Assembly: GCA_038246785.1 (NCBI GenBank)
Contig: JBBRVP010000012.1
Location: forward strand, 1 to 64,000
Direction of reading: 5' to 3'
DNA: 64,000 nucleotides
Source of the DNA: JBBRVP01 sp038246785
Lineage (GTDB): Bacteria; Actinomycetota; Actinomycetes; Jiangellales; Jiangellaceae
The position numbers and the translations under genes are program-made. Below, piece after piece: positions 24,160 to 32,098 of the stretch; the first letter of the stretch is position 1; every line of letters begins with the position of its first letter. The notes below the pieces were generated by a model, which saw only the letters and a program-made list of their open reading frames with translations, was not told the DNA's origin and ran no database searches.

Positions 24160-24756
24160 ATGAGCACGGCACTCGTCGTCGTGGACGTCCAGAACGACTT
24201 CTGCGAGGGCGGCAGCCTGGCAGTGCACGGCGGCGCCGACGTCGCGTTCCGGATCGCCGAGGTCCTCCGCCGCTGGCACGAGGCCGACCCGGGCGAGCGG
24301 GAGTACGCCGCCGTCGTGGCCACTCGCGACCACCACGTGGACCCCGGGGCACACTTCTCCGCCGACCCCGACTTCGTCGACTCCTGGCCGCCGCACTGCG
24401 TAGCCGGCACCGACGGCGCGGGCTTCCACCCCAACCTCGACCCGCAGCCGTTCGACGCCGTCTTCTCCAAGGGCGAGCACGGCGCCGCCTACTCCGGCTT
24501 CCAGGGCACCGATGTGGAGGGCACCCGGCTCGGGCCGTGGCTGCGCCGGCACCGCATCGACGAGGTCGCGGTCGTCGGCATCGCCACCGACCACTGCGTG
24601 CGGGCCACTGCTCTCGACGCGGCCCGCGAGGGCTTCCGTACGCGTGTGCTGCTCGACCTGACGGCCGGAGTCGCCCCCGCGAGCACGGCCGAAGCGCTCG
24701 ACGAGCTGGCCGCGGCGGGCGTCGAGCTGCGCGGACGCCCCGTCGTCCGGGCCTGA
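24160..24756 (+). CDS. pncA: Nicotinamidase
   Basis: This 198-residue isochorismatase-fold hydrolase has the catalytic triad Asp9, Lys104 (in FSKGEHG) and Cys146 (in ATDHCVRAT). The metal ligands Asp57, His59, His65 and His79 are all present. It deamidates nicotinamide to nicotinate for PncB. The same activity would make the cell able to activate pyrazinamide. Confidence 0.95.
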   Translation: MSTALVVVDVQNDFCEGGSLAVHGGADVAFRIAEVLRRWHEADPGEREYAAVVATRDHHVDPGAHFSADPDFVDSWPPHCVAGTDGAGFHPNLDPQPFDAVFSKGEHGAAYSGFQGTDVEGTRLGPWLRRHRIDEVAVVGIATDHCVRATALDAAREGFRTRVLLDLTAGVAPASTAEALDELAAAGVELRGRPVVRA

Positions 24757-24882
24757 CACGGCGGACCTGAACCCGGGCCCGACTCCGCCGGCCGGTTCGG
24801 CTCCGCGGTTTCGGATCGGTCCGAGCGGGCAATCACACACTGTCTCACGGAGACCCCGTGAGGCCGCTATCGGAGGTGCGAC

Positions 24883-25035
24883 GTGTCGCTCTGGTTGATC
24901 CTCATCATCGTCGGGGTCGTGCTGGCCCTGCTCGGCTTCGCCGTCGGGCAGTGGCTGATCTGGATAGGCGTGGTCGTGCTCGTCGTCGGCCTGATCATGA
25001 CCTTCGTCGCACGCGGTCGGTCCACGTCCGTGTGA
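24883..25035 (+). CDS. Small two-helix membrane protein (50 residues)
   Basis: A GTG at 24883 preceded by a good GGAGGT ribosome-binding site opens a 50-codon frame to TGA at 25033-25035. The product is almost wholly hydrophobic: two transmembrane helices (about 3-20 and 24-44) joined by GQW and followed by the positive tail ARGRSTSV. Similar 45-60-residue membrane proteins are common in actinobacteria and uncharacterised. A strong hairpin follows 12 bases after the stop. Confidence 0.75.
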   Translation: MSLWLILIIVGVVLALLGFAVGQWLIWIGVVVLVVGLIMTFVARGRSTSV

Positions 25036-25046
25036 CGCCCCTTGAC

Positions 25047-25090
25047 AGCGGGCCCGGCACCCTCACGGCAGGGGAGGTGCCGGGCCCGCT
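25047..25090 (+). terminator. Strong hairpin, probable terminator between convergent genes
   Basis: Arms 25047-25061 and 25076-25090 are perfect 15-base reverse complements around a 14-base loop. It lies between the small membrane protein gene and the converging hmgA and could serve both. There is no U-tract, as is common for hairpin terminators in GC-rich actinobacteria. Confidence 0.75.
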
Positions 25091-25132
25091 CCCTGCTGAC
25101 TTGCTGCCGATCGGAGCCCGACCCGCACCGGC

Positions 25133-26341
25133 TCAGAGTCGGCGGCCGGACCAGCTCCAGGCGTAGGCCCCGTCGTCGCTGGCGACGCCGGCCTCCCCGA
25201 GCTCCAGCGGACGGAACGTGTCGACCATGACGGCCAGCTCGTCGAAGTACTCCTTGCCGAGCGAGGCCTCCACCGCCCCGGGCTGCGGTCCGTGCGAGTG
25301 CCCACCGGGGTGCAGCGAGATCGAGCCTCTGCCGATGCCGGAGCCCTTGCGCGCCTCGTAGTCGCCCTCGACGTAGAACATGACCTCGTCGCTGTCGACG
25401 TTGGAGTGGTAGTAGGGCACCGGGATGGCCAGCGGGTGGTAGTCGACCTTGCGCGGCACGAAGTTGCAGACGACGAAGTTGCCGCCCTCGAAGACCTGAT
25501 GCACCGGCGGCGGCTGGTGGACCCGGCCCGTGATCGGCTCGTAGTCGGCGACGTTGAACGTGTACGGGTAGAGGCAGCCGTCCCAGCCGACGACGTCGAA
25601 CGGGTGGGTCGGGTAGACCACCACCGAGCCGACGAGGCCGGACGGGCCCGGTCCGCGGTGCTTGGTCCACACCTCGACGTCGGTGCCCTCGGCGACGTGC
25701 GGCTCGGTCGGCCCGTGCAGGTCGCGCTCGCAGTAAGGCGCGTGCTCGAGCAGCTGGCCGAACTTCGACAGGTAGCGCCGGGGCGGGGTGATGTGGGAGT
25801 TGGCCTCGATCGGGTAGAGCCGCAGCGGCTCGTCGCCTTCGGGCACCCAGCGGTGGACCGTCGCCCGCGGCACGACGACGTAGTCCCCCTGGCGGGCAGG
25901 CAGCACGCCGAACTTCGTCTCGACGGTGGCGGCTCCCGCCTCCACGTACACGCACTCGTCGCCGACCGCGTTGCGGTAGAGCGGCGAGGTCTCCCCGCAC
26001 ACGACGTAGGAGATCCGGACGTCGGCGTTGCCGAGCACCAGCCGGCGCCCGGTCACGGCGTCGAGGGCCTTCCAGTCCTGGCCGGTGAACAGGTCGTGGA
26101 GCTTGAGGTGGCGTGGCATCAGCGGGTGGTTGGGCGTCGTCGCCAGGTCGGGCAGCTCCCAGACGCGGGCGTCGACGATCGCCGAGGGCAGGCCGGCGTG
26201 ATAGAGCAGGGAGGAGTCGGAGGAGAAGCCCTCCTCCCCCATGAGCTCCTCGGCGTAGAGGCCACCGCCGGCATCCGCGGGCCGACGATGCTGGGTGTGG
26301 CGCTTGGGCGGCACGGAGCCGACGCAGCGGTAGTAGACCAC
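25133..26341 (-). CDS. hmgA: Homogentisate 1,2-dioxygenase
   Basis: The 402-residue enzyme opens the ring of homogentisate to maleylacetoacetate using Fe(II). Recognisable are the N-terminal KRHTQHR, the mid-chain GDYVVVPRATVHRW, and the C-terminal iron-site region (YYHSNVDSDEVMFYVEG and HPGGHSHGPQPG). I chose the GTG at 26341 because a GGAGG lies five bases upstream and family N-termini begin here; the longer reading to 26389 adds a tail without homology. It is divergent from the next two genes of the pathway cluster. Confidence 0.94.
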   Translation of the reverse strand: MVYYRCVGSVPPKRHTQHRRPADAGGGLYAEELMGEEGFSSDSSLLYHAGLPSAIVDARVWELPDLATTPNHPLMPRHLKLHDLFTGQDWKALDAVTGRRLVLGNADVRISYVVCGETSPLYRNAVGDECVYVEAGAATVETKFGVLPARQGDYVVVPRATVHRWVPEGDEPLRLYPIEANSHITPPRRYLSKFGQLLEHAPYCERDLHGPTEPHVAEGTDVEVWTKHRGPGPSGLVGSVVVYPTHPFDVVGWDGCLYPYTFNVADYEPITGRVHQPPPVHQVFEGGNFVVCNFVPRKVDYHPLAIPVPYYHSNVDSDEVMFYVEGDYEARKGSGIGRGSISLHPGGHSHGPQPGAVEASLGKEYFDELAVMVDTFRPLELGEAGVASDDGAYAWSWSGRRL

Positions 26342-26448
26342 TCGAGCCTCCGGGGAGTAGGTGATCGATGTCGCACAGCGGACGGCCATGATCGGTTACC
26401 GGGGTCCGGTTGTTGCCACCATGGGCGTTCCTCCGCTGGGATGTCAAC

Positions 26449-27345
26449 GTGCCTCCCGCCGCTGCCGTCCTCGATGCCCGCCTGGTCGCCGACCTGCTCG
26501 ACGACGCCGCGCTCTTCCCGCCCGGCGAGGCGCCGATGCCGGCTGCCGTGCCGTCGCACGTCGCTCATGGACGCGCCTGGTACGCCGACCTGGTCGGACC
26601 GTTCGTCTGCCCGGCCAGCCGGCTCGACGAGCACGCCGCGGTGCTGTCCCGGCAGCACCCGGGCGGCCCCCTGGTCGACGTCGCGGTCGTCGTGGACACC
26701 GGCACCGGCGGCGTCGCGGCGGCCGCGGAGGCGGCATCGACGGCGGCGGGGCGCCGGCTCGCCTGGCTGGAGGTCCCCCTGCGCGGCGGCCCGCTCGGGG
26801 AGACGGCGCGGCGCGCCGCGCTGGCCCTGCGCGACGCGGGTGCGGCATCCGACGTCGACCCGGTCGGATACGTCGAGGTGCCGCGCGAGGACGGCTGGCG
26901 GGCCGCCCTCGACGTGCTCGCCGAGGAGGGGCTCGGCGCCAAGCTGCGCACCGGCGGCAGCACGGCCGCCGCCTTTCCCACCGAGGGCGAGGTAGCGGCG
27001 TTCGTCGTGGCCTGCGTGGAGCGGGACCTGCAGTTCAAGTGCACGGCAGGCCTGCACGACCCGCTGCGTCACACCGATCCGGCGACCGGATTCGAGCACC
27101 ACGGATTCCTCAACGTGCTGCTGGCTGTCGACGCAGCGCGGGGAGGCGCGTCGGAGCCAGCCGTCGCCCACGTCCTGGGCCACCGCGACGCCACGGCCGT
27201 CGCGGCGGAGGTCGCCGCGCTGGGCGACGACCGGGCCGCGCGGGTGCGCGACACCTTCCGCAGCCTCGGGACGTGCAGCGTCCAGGAGCCGGTCGCGGCG
27301 CTCGTGGAGCTCGGCCTGCTCGTCGCGGGCGGGCCCGCCGCGTGA
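26449..27345 (+). CDS. Hypothetical protein coupled to fumarylacetoacetase
   Basis: The 298-residue protein has no motif I recognise as catalytic. It contains a pattern of alternating strands and helices (VDVAVVVDTG, GYVEVPREDGW, LGAKLRTGGSTAAAFP, LQFKCTAGLHDPLRH) that suggests a TIM-barrel-like fold binding a phosphate or carboxylate ligand. Its stop overlaps the fahA GTG (GTGA), so it is translated with fumarylacetoacetase and probably belongs to aromatic amino-acid breakdown, perhaps at the missing maleylacetoacetate isomerase step. That role is inference only. Confidence 0.72.
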   Translation: MPPAAAVLDARLVADLLDDAALFPPGEAPMPAAVPSHVAHGRAWYADLVGPFVCPASRLDEHAAVLSRQHPGGPLVDVAVVVDTGTGGVAAAAEAASTAAGRRLAWLEVPLRGGPLGETARRAALALRDAGAASDVDPVGYVEVPREDGWRAALDVLAEEGLGAKLRTGGSTAAAFPTEGEVAAFVVACVERDLQFKCTAGLHDPLRHTDPATGFEHHGFLNVLLAVDAARGGASEPAVAHVLGHRDATAVAAEVAALGDDRAARVRDTFRSLGTCSVQEPVAALVELGLLVAGGPAA

Positions 27346-28544
27346 GCGCGCTCGAGGTGCCGCCCGGCTCGCCGTTCCCGCTGACCTGCCTGCCGTACGG
27401 CGTGTTCTCGCGCGACGACGGCCGGCGCCGGGTCGGCGTCGCGGTGGGCGACCGGGTGCTCGACGTCGGTGCGCTCGCTGCCGAGCAGGGCCGGGCCGAG
27501 GCGGATGCACTGGCCGCAACCACGCTCAACCCCTTCATGGCCCTGGGCCGGCCGGCGTGGACGGCGGTGCGCTCCTGGCTCACCGAGGCGGTGGCCGGTC
27601 CGGTCGAGGCGGTCGAGGAGCACCTCACGCCGATGTCGGACCTGCGGCTGCACCTGCCGTTCGAGGTGGCCGACTATGTCGACTTCTACGCCTCCGAGCA
27701 GCACGCGCTCAACGTCGGGGCCATCTTCCGGCCCGACTCCCCATCGCTCCCGACGGCCTGGCGTCAGTTGCCGATCGGCTACCACGGCCGCTCGGGCACC
27801 GTCGTGGTGTCGGGCACCGACGTCGTCCGACCCTGCGGGCTGCGAGTGCCGCCCGGGGCCGCCGGGCCGGCGTACGGTCCATCGCTGCGGCTGGACATCG
27901 AGGCCGAGGTCGGCTTCGTCGTCGGGGTGGCGTCCACGCTCGGGGAGCAGGTGCCGGTCGAGCGCTTCGCCGATCATGTCTTCGGAGTCGTTCTCGTCAA
28001 TGACTGGTCGGCGCGTGACATCCAGGCGTTCGAGTACGTCCCCCTGGGGCCGTTCCTCGGCAAGTCCTTCGCCACCTCGGTGTCCCCCTGGGTCGTGCCG
28101 CTCGACGCGCTGGAGGCCGCCCGGGTGGAGCCGCCGGCGCGCGACCCCGACCCGGCCGGTTACCTGCGCGAGACCGAGCCGTGGGGGCTGGACCTGGCGC
28201 TCGAGGTCCGCTGGAACGGCACCTTGGTGTCCCGCCCGCCGTTCGCCACCATGTACTGGACCGCGGCCCAGCAGCTGGCCCACCTCACCGTCAACGGCGC
28301 GTCGCTGCGGACCGGCGACCTGTACGCCAGCGGCACCGTCAGCGGGGCGTCCCGCGAGCAGCGCGGCTCGTTCCTCGAGCTGACCTGGAGCGGCCGGGAG
28401 CCGGTCTCGCTGGACGACGGCTCGACCCGCGGGTTTCTCGAGGACGGCGACACGGTGCGCATCACGGCCTGGGCGCCGGGCGCCGACGGCACCCCCATCG
28501 GCTTCGGCGAGGTCGTCGGCACGGTGCAGCCGGCGACTTGCTGA
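27342..28544 (+). CDS. fahA: Fumarylacetoacetase
   Basis: The 400-residue enzyme cleaves fumarylacetoacetate to fumarate and acetoacetate, the last step of tyrosine catabolism. Evident motifs are the active-site YHGRSGTV, the metal-binding DIEAEVGFVVG, VNDWSARDIQAFEYVPLGPF with its acidic ligand, and GTVSGA near the end. The GTG start overlaps the previous stop. With hmgA, and hppD at 34 kb, three of the pathway's enzymes are in the window. Confidence 0.94.
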   Translation: MSALEVPPGSPFPLTCLPYGVFSRDDGRRRVGVAVGDRVLDVGALAAEQGRAEADALAATTLNPFMALGRPAWTAVRSWLTEAVAGPVEAVEEHLTPMSDLRLHLPFEVADYVDFYASEQHALNVGAIFRPDSPSLPTAWRQLPIGYHGRSGTVVVSGTDVVRPCGLRVPPGAAGPAYGPSLRLDIEAEVGFVVGVASTLGEQVPVERFADHVFGVVLVNDWSARDIQAFEYVPLGPFLGKSFATSVSPWVVPLDALEAARVEPPARDPDPAGYLRETEPWGLDLALEVRWNGTLVSRPPFATMYWTAAQQLAHLTVNGASLRTGDLYASGTVSGASREQRGSFLELTWSGREPVSLDDGSTRGFLEDGDTVRITAWAPGADGTPIGFGEVVGTVQPATC

Positions 28545-28637
28545 GCCGCGCACCGCGCCGACGGTCACGAGTGCGGCCCCCGGTTACGATCAACCCTGCC
28601 TGTGATCGCCCGGTGCGCTGACCGAAGGACGAAACCG

Positions 28638-29276
28638 ATGCCAGAGCCCGCACGCGACCGGTCGAAGTTCATCGAGGCGACGTCGACGGTGCTGCTGTCG
28701 ATCGCGGTGGTTTTGTCGGCGTGGGCAGGCTACGAGGCGTCCCGCTGGAGCGGCGAGCAGACGATCGCCTTCAGCGCCGCCAACGCGGCGCGGGAGGAGT
28801 CGGCTCGGGAGTCCAACCGCGCCGGCCAGCTGGCCTCGGTCGACGTCGGGGTGTTCCTGTCCTTCGCGCAGGCCTACTTCACCGAGGACACGAAGCTGCA
28901 GGAGTTCCTGTACGCCCGCTTCCGGCCGCCCATGAAGGTCGCCGTCGACGCCTGGATCGCCACCCGGCCGCTCAAGAACCCCTCCGCGCCGCCGACGCCG
29001 TTCGCGATGAAGGAGTACCAGCTGCCCGAGCAGGCGAGGGCGGACGAGCTGACCCGTGTAGCGGCGGAGCAGACCGCGTTGGCCAAGCGCAACAACCAGC
29101 GCTCCGACAACTACGTGCTCACCGTTGTGCTGTTCGCCAGCGTGCTGTTCTTCGCCGGGATCTCCACCAAGATCGACCACAGCGTGGGGCAGCGAGTGTT
29201 GCTCGGTATCGGCTGGTTGGTGCTGATCGGCGCAGCCGCCTGGATGGCCACGTTCCCGATCTCGTTCGGTGTCTAG
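28638..29276 (+). CDS. Hypothetical membrane protein with three helices
   Basis: The 212-residue protein has a transmembrane helix near the N-terminus (about 14-31) and two near the C-terminus (about 158-178 and 187-208). Between them is a hydrophilic, charged stretch of about 120 residues. I do not recognise the family. The ATG at 28638 follows AAGGACG. It has its own transcription unit between fahA and the converging glucosidase gene. Confidence 0.7.
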   Translation: MPEPARDRSKFIEATSTVLLSIAVVLSAWAGYEASRWSGEQTIAFSAANAAREESARESNRAGQLASVDVGVFLSFAQAYFTEDTKLQEFLYARFRPPMKVAVDAWIATRPLKNPSAPPTPFAMKEYQLPEQARADELTRVAAEQTALAKRNNQRSDNYVLTVVLFASVLFFAGISTKIDHSVGQRVLLGIGWLVLIGAAAWMATFPISFGV

Positions 29277-29282
29277 CCCCCG

Positions 29283-30626
29283 TCACGCCTCGCCGCGGGC
29301 CACCGAGCCGTACCACTCGTACGACGACTTCGGCGTGCGCGTCTGCGTGGCGAAGTCGACGTAGGTCAGGCCGAAGCGCTTGGAGTAACCCTCGGCCCAC
29401 TCGAAATTGTCCAGCAGCGACCAGCAGAAGTAGCCGCGGACGTCGACGCCGTCGGCGATCGCTCGCGCCAGTGCCTGCAGGTGGCTGTCGAGGAACGCGA
29501 CCCGCTCGGGATCATCGACCGCGCCGTCGGAGCCTGGAGCGTCGGCATACGCGCAGCCGTTCTCGGTGATGTACAGCGGCGGCAGCCGGTCGTCGTAGCG
29601 CTCACGCAACATGGTCAGCGTCTCGTGCAGCCCCTGGGGCACGACCGGCCAGTCGAACGCGGTGCGCGGGTAGCCCCCGATCGGCAGGAACCGGAACGGA
29701 AGCTCGACATCCTCGTCCGGTGCGGCGACCTTCGTCGGGTTGTAGTAGTTGACGCCCATCCAGTCGACCGGCTCGGCGATCACCGCGAGATCGCCGTCGT
29801 GCACGAGGTCCGGCAGGCTGGCGTACGCCTGCTCCAGAAGCTCGCAGTGGCGGCCCAGCAGCGGGGGGTCGGTGAAAGCACGGTTCTGGATCTGGTCGTA
29901 CAGGTTGGCGGCGGCGACGTCGGCCTCGCTGGTGGACGCGGCCCAAGCCGGGCTGTAGTTGTTGACGATGCCGAGCCCCGTGCGCCCCTGGGCGCGCAGC
30001 GCCTGCACCGCGAGCCCGTGCGAGAGCAGCAGCTGGTGCGCCACCGCCAGGCCGGCGATCCCGGTCGCTCCGGGCGCGTGCGTGCCGAGCACGTGGCCGA
30101 GCACGGTGACGACGAACGGCTCGTTGTGGGTGGCCCACAGCCGTACGCGGTCGCCGAGCCGCTCCCCTACGACCGCTGCGTAGTCGGCGAAACGGTGGGC
30201 GGTGTCGCGATCGAGCCAGCCGCCACGGTCCTGCAGCGCCTGCGGAAGATCCCAGTGGTAGAGCGTGAGCACCGGGGCGATCCCGGCCGCGACCAAACCG
30301 TCGACCAGTCGCTCGTAGTAGTCGAGGGCCGAAGCATTGACCGGCCCGCTGCCGGCGGGCTGGATCCGCGGCCAGGCGACGGAGAAGCGGTAGGCACCGG
30401 CGCCCAGGCCCGCGAGCAGGGCCACGTCCTCCGGCCAGCGGTGGTAGGAGTCGCAGGCCACGTCGCCGGTGTCGCCGTCGCGCACCATGCCGGTGGTGTG
30501 GCTGAAGGTGTCCCAGATCGACGGCCCGCGGCCGTCTTCGCTCACCGCGCCCTCGATCTGGTACGCCGCTGTGGCCGCGCCCCACAGGAAGCCGGCGGGG
30601 AACCGAGAGCTCACGGTGTCAGCCAC
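29283..30626 (-). CDS. Glycoside hydrolase family 1 beta-glucosidase
   Basis: This 447-residue retaining glycosidase has the acid/base Glu169 in ATHNEPF and the nucleophile Glu355 in YITENGCAY. The sugar-binding motifs WDLPQALQDRGGW and WSLLDNFEWAEGYSKRFGL are present. Lacking a signal peptide, it should hydrolyse beta-glucosides (possibly cellobiose) in the cytoplasm. No sugar transporter or LacI regulator is beside it. The GTG start has a matching TAGGGT hexamer. Confidence 0.94.
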   Translation of the reverse strand: MADTVSSRFPAGFLWGAATAAYQIEGAVSEDGRGPSIWDTFSHTTGMVRDGDTGDVACDSYHRWPEDVALLAGLGAGAYRFSVAWPRIQPAGSGPVNASALDYYERLVDGLVAAGIAPVLTLYHWDLPQALQDRGGWLDRDTAHRFADYAAVVGERLGDRVRLWATHNEPFVVTVLGHVLGTHAPGATGIAGLAVAHQLLLSHGLAVQALRAQGRTGLGIVNNYSPAWAASTSEADVAAANLYDQIQNRAFTDPPLLGRHCELLEQAYASLPDLVHDGDLAVIAEPVDWMGVNYYNPTKVAAPDEDVELPFRFLPIGGYPRTAFDWPVVPQGLHETLTMLRERYDDRLPPLYITENGCAYADAPGSDGAVDDPERVAFLDSHLQALARAIADGVDVRGYFCWSLLDNFEWAEGYSKRFGLTYVDFATQTRTPKSSYEWYGSVARGEA

Positions 30627-30632
30627 CGCCGC

Positions 30633-30638
30633 ACCCTA
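30633..30638 (-). promoter_or_regulatory. Putative -10 hexamer of the GH1 gene
   Basis: TAGGGT on the minus strand ends exactly six bases before the GTG at 30626. Confidence 0.55.
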
Positions 30639-30679
30639 GCCGCGGACGGCCTCCTCGCAGGCCGCTGGCCCGTGCCGGA

Positions 30680-31909
30680 TCACTCGTCCGCTCCCCGCCG
30701 GCCGCTCACGGCCCGGCGCACGGGCCCGTACCAGTGGGGCACCTCCCACTCCTCGTCGAACCAGCGGGCCACGACAACGTCGGTGGACGAGTGCAGCAGG
30801 ATCGACATCACGATGGTCAGCGCCACCAGGTGGAAGATCTCGTCGCTGCCGGCGATGCCCTGCTCGACGACGAACAGCCCGTAGACGACGCTGGCGAAAC
30901 CCTTCGGGCCGAACCACATCGCAGCCACCTGTTCTCGCATCGTCAACGACGACCGGTAGAAGCTCGCCGCCAGCGCCACGGGTCGAGCGAAGACGATGGA
31001 CAACAGCGCGAAGGCCCAGCCGGTGAAGGGGATCTCGCCGAGGAACTGCGGTGAGATCAGCGCGCCGAACACGAGCAGCGCAGCCAGCTTGAGCAGCTCG
31101 GCGACGAGCTCGCCGAACTCGTGGAATGCCGCCTTCTCCTTGTCCCCGATCGTGGCGACCGTGATGCCGGCGGCGAACGCCGCGAGGAACAGGTTGCCCC
31201 GGGTGGCCTGGGCCAGCGCGAAGACCAGCAGGGCCACCGCGACGGCGTTGATCGCCTCGTAGTTGTGGGCGGCGGCGAACAGCCGGCTGCGCTCCAACCG
31301 GATGGCCACCAGCGGGACCACGACGCCGATGGCGATCCCGCCGACGAGCTCCAGACCCAGTTCGCCCAGGTGCAGGTCGGAGGAGCCCTTGGCGACCGCG
31401 AGCAGGAGGATGACGAAGGGCAGCGCCAGTCCGTCGTTGACGCCGGACTCGACGTTGAGCAGGTGCCGCAGGCGGCCGGGCACCTTCTCGTTGCCGACCA
31501 ACGCCGCGGCGAACACCGGGTCGGTCGGTGCCAAGACCGCCCCGATCAGCAGCGACTGAGCCCAGTCCAGTCCGACCAGCCAGTACGCCAGGCCTGCGGT
31601 GAGCAGCAGGGTCAGCGGGAGCCCGAGGGCCAGCGCGCGTCCCGGCAGTCGCCAGGCGGTCGTAAGGTCGCTCAAGCCGACCCGCATCCCGTCGGTGAAC
31701 AGCACCGCGAACAGCGCCAGCTCGGCAAGCGTCCCGACGATCGGGTCGTCCGGCACAAGGGGCAGCACGTCGGTGACGCCAGCGCCGAGCAGGAACCCGG
31801 CGACCAGGAAAAGCACCGCCGTGGACAGCACTGTGCGCTTGGCCAGCGCTGACACGAGGACAGCCAGGAGCAGCGTGACGGCGTAGGCCAGAAGCAGCTT
31901 CGTCGCCAC
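30680..31909 (-). CDS. Monovalent cation:proton antiporter (CPA1/NhaP type)
   Basis: The 409-residue protein has about eleven to twelve transmembrane helices. It shows the antiporter core LIGAVLAPTDPVF, carrying the unwound-helix TDP motif, and NVESGVNDGLALPFV with the conserved Glu/Asn-Asp pair that binds the cation. It should exchange Na+ or K+ for protons at the plasma membrane. A GPKGFASVVYG segment near the C-terminus also fits the family. Confidence 0.92.
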   Translation of the reverse strand: MATKLLLAYAVTLLLAVLVSALAKRTVLSTAVLFLVAGFLLGAGVTDVLPLVPDDPIVGTLAELALFAVLFTDGMRVGLSDLTTAWRLPGRALALGLPLTLLLTAGLAYWLVGLDWAQSLLIGAVLAPTDPVFAAALVGNEKVPGRLRHLLNVESGVNDGLALPFVILLLAVAKGSSDLHLGELGLELVGGIAIGVVVPLVAIRLERSRLFAAAHNYEAINAVAVALLVFALAQATRGNLFLAAFAAGITVATIGDKEKAAFHEFGELVAELLKLAALLVFGALISPQFLGEIPFTGWAFALLSIVFARPVALAASFYRSSLTMREQVAAMWFGPKGFASVVYGLFVVEQGIAGSDEIFHLVALTIVMSILLHSSTDVVVARWFDEEWEVPHWYGPVRRAVSGRRGADE

Positions 31910-31915
31910 GGCGCG

Positions 31916-31921
31916 ACCCTA
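31916..31921 (-). promoter_or_regulatory. Putative -10 hexamer of the antiporter gene
   Basis: TAGGGT on the minus strand ends exactly six bases before the GTG at 31909. Confidence 0.55.
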
Positions 31922-31971
31922 CCCAGCGCGACCAGCGACGGCCCCCGGGACGCCGGCCGATCCGCACCGGT

Positions 31972-31988
31972 CGGACAAGCGCTGTCCG
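31972..31988 (+). promoter_or_regulatory. 17-bp inverted repeat, possible operator
   Basis: CGGACA-AGCGC-TGTCCG has perfect 6-base arms. It lies in the divergent spacer between the antiporter and the acid phosphatase genes, 63 bases before the antiporter start. No matching regulator is identified. Confidence 0.35.
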
Positions 31989-32098
31989 TGGTGCATGCGT
32001 GAGGCCGGAACCGTTGCGACACACCACTAGGCAGTGCGCAACCGCCGGTGTACCGTCACGCCGTTCCCGACTCGGACGCCTCGCCCTGGGGGCTCGCC

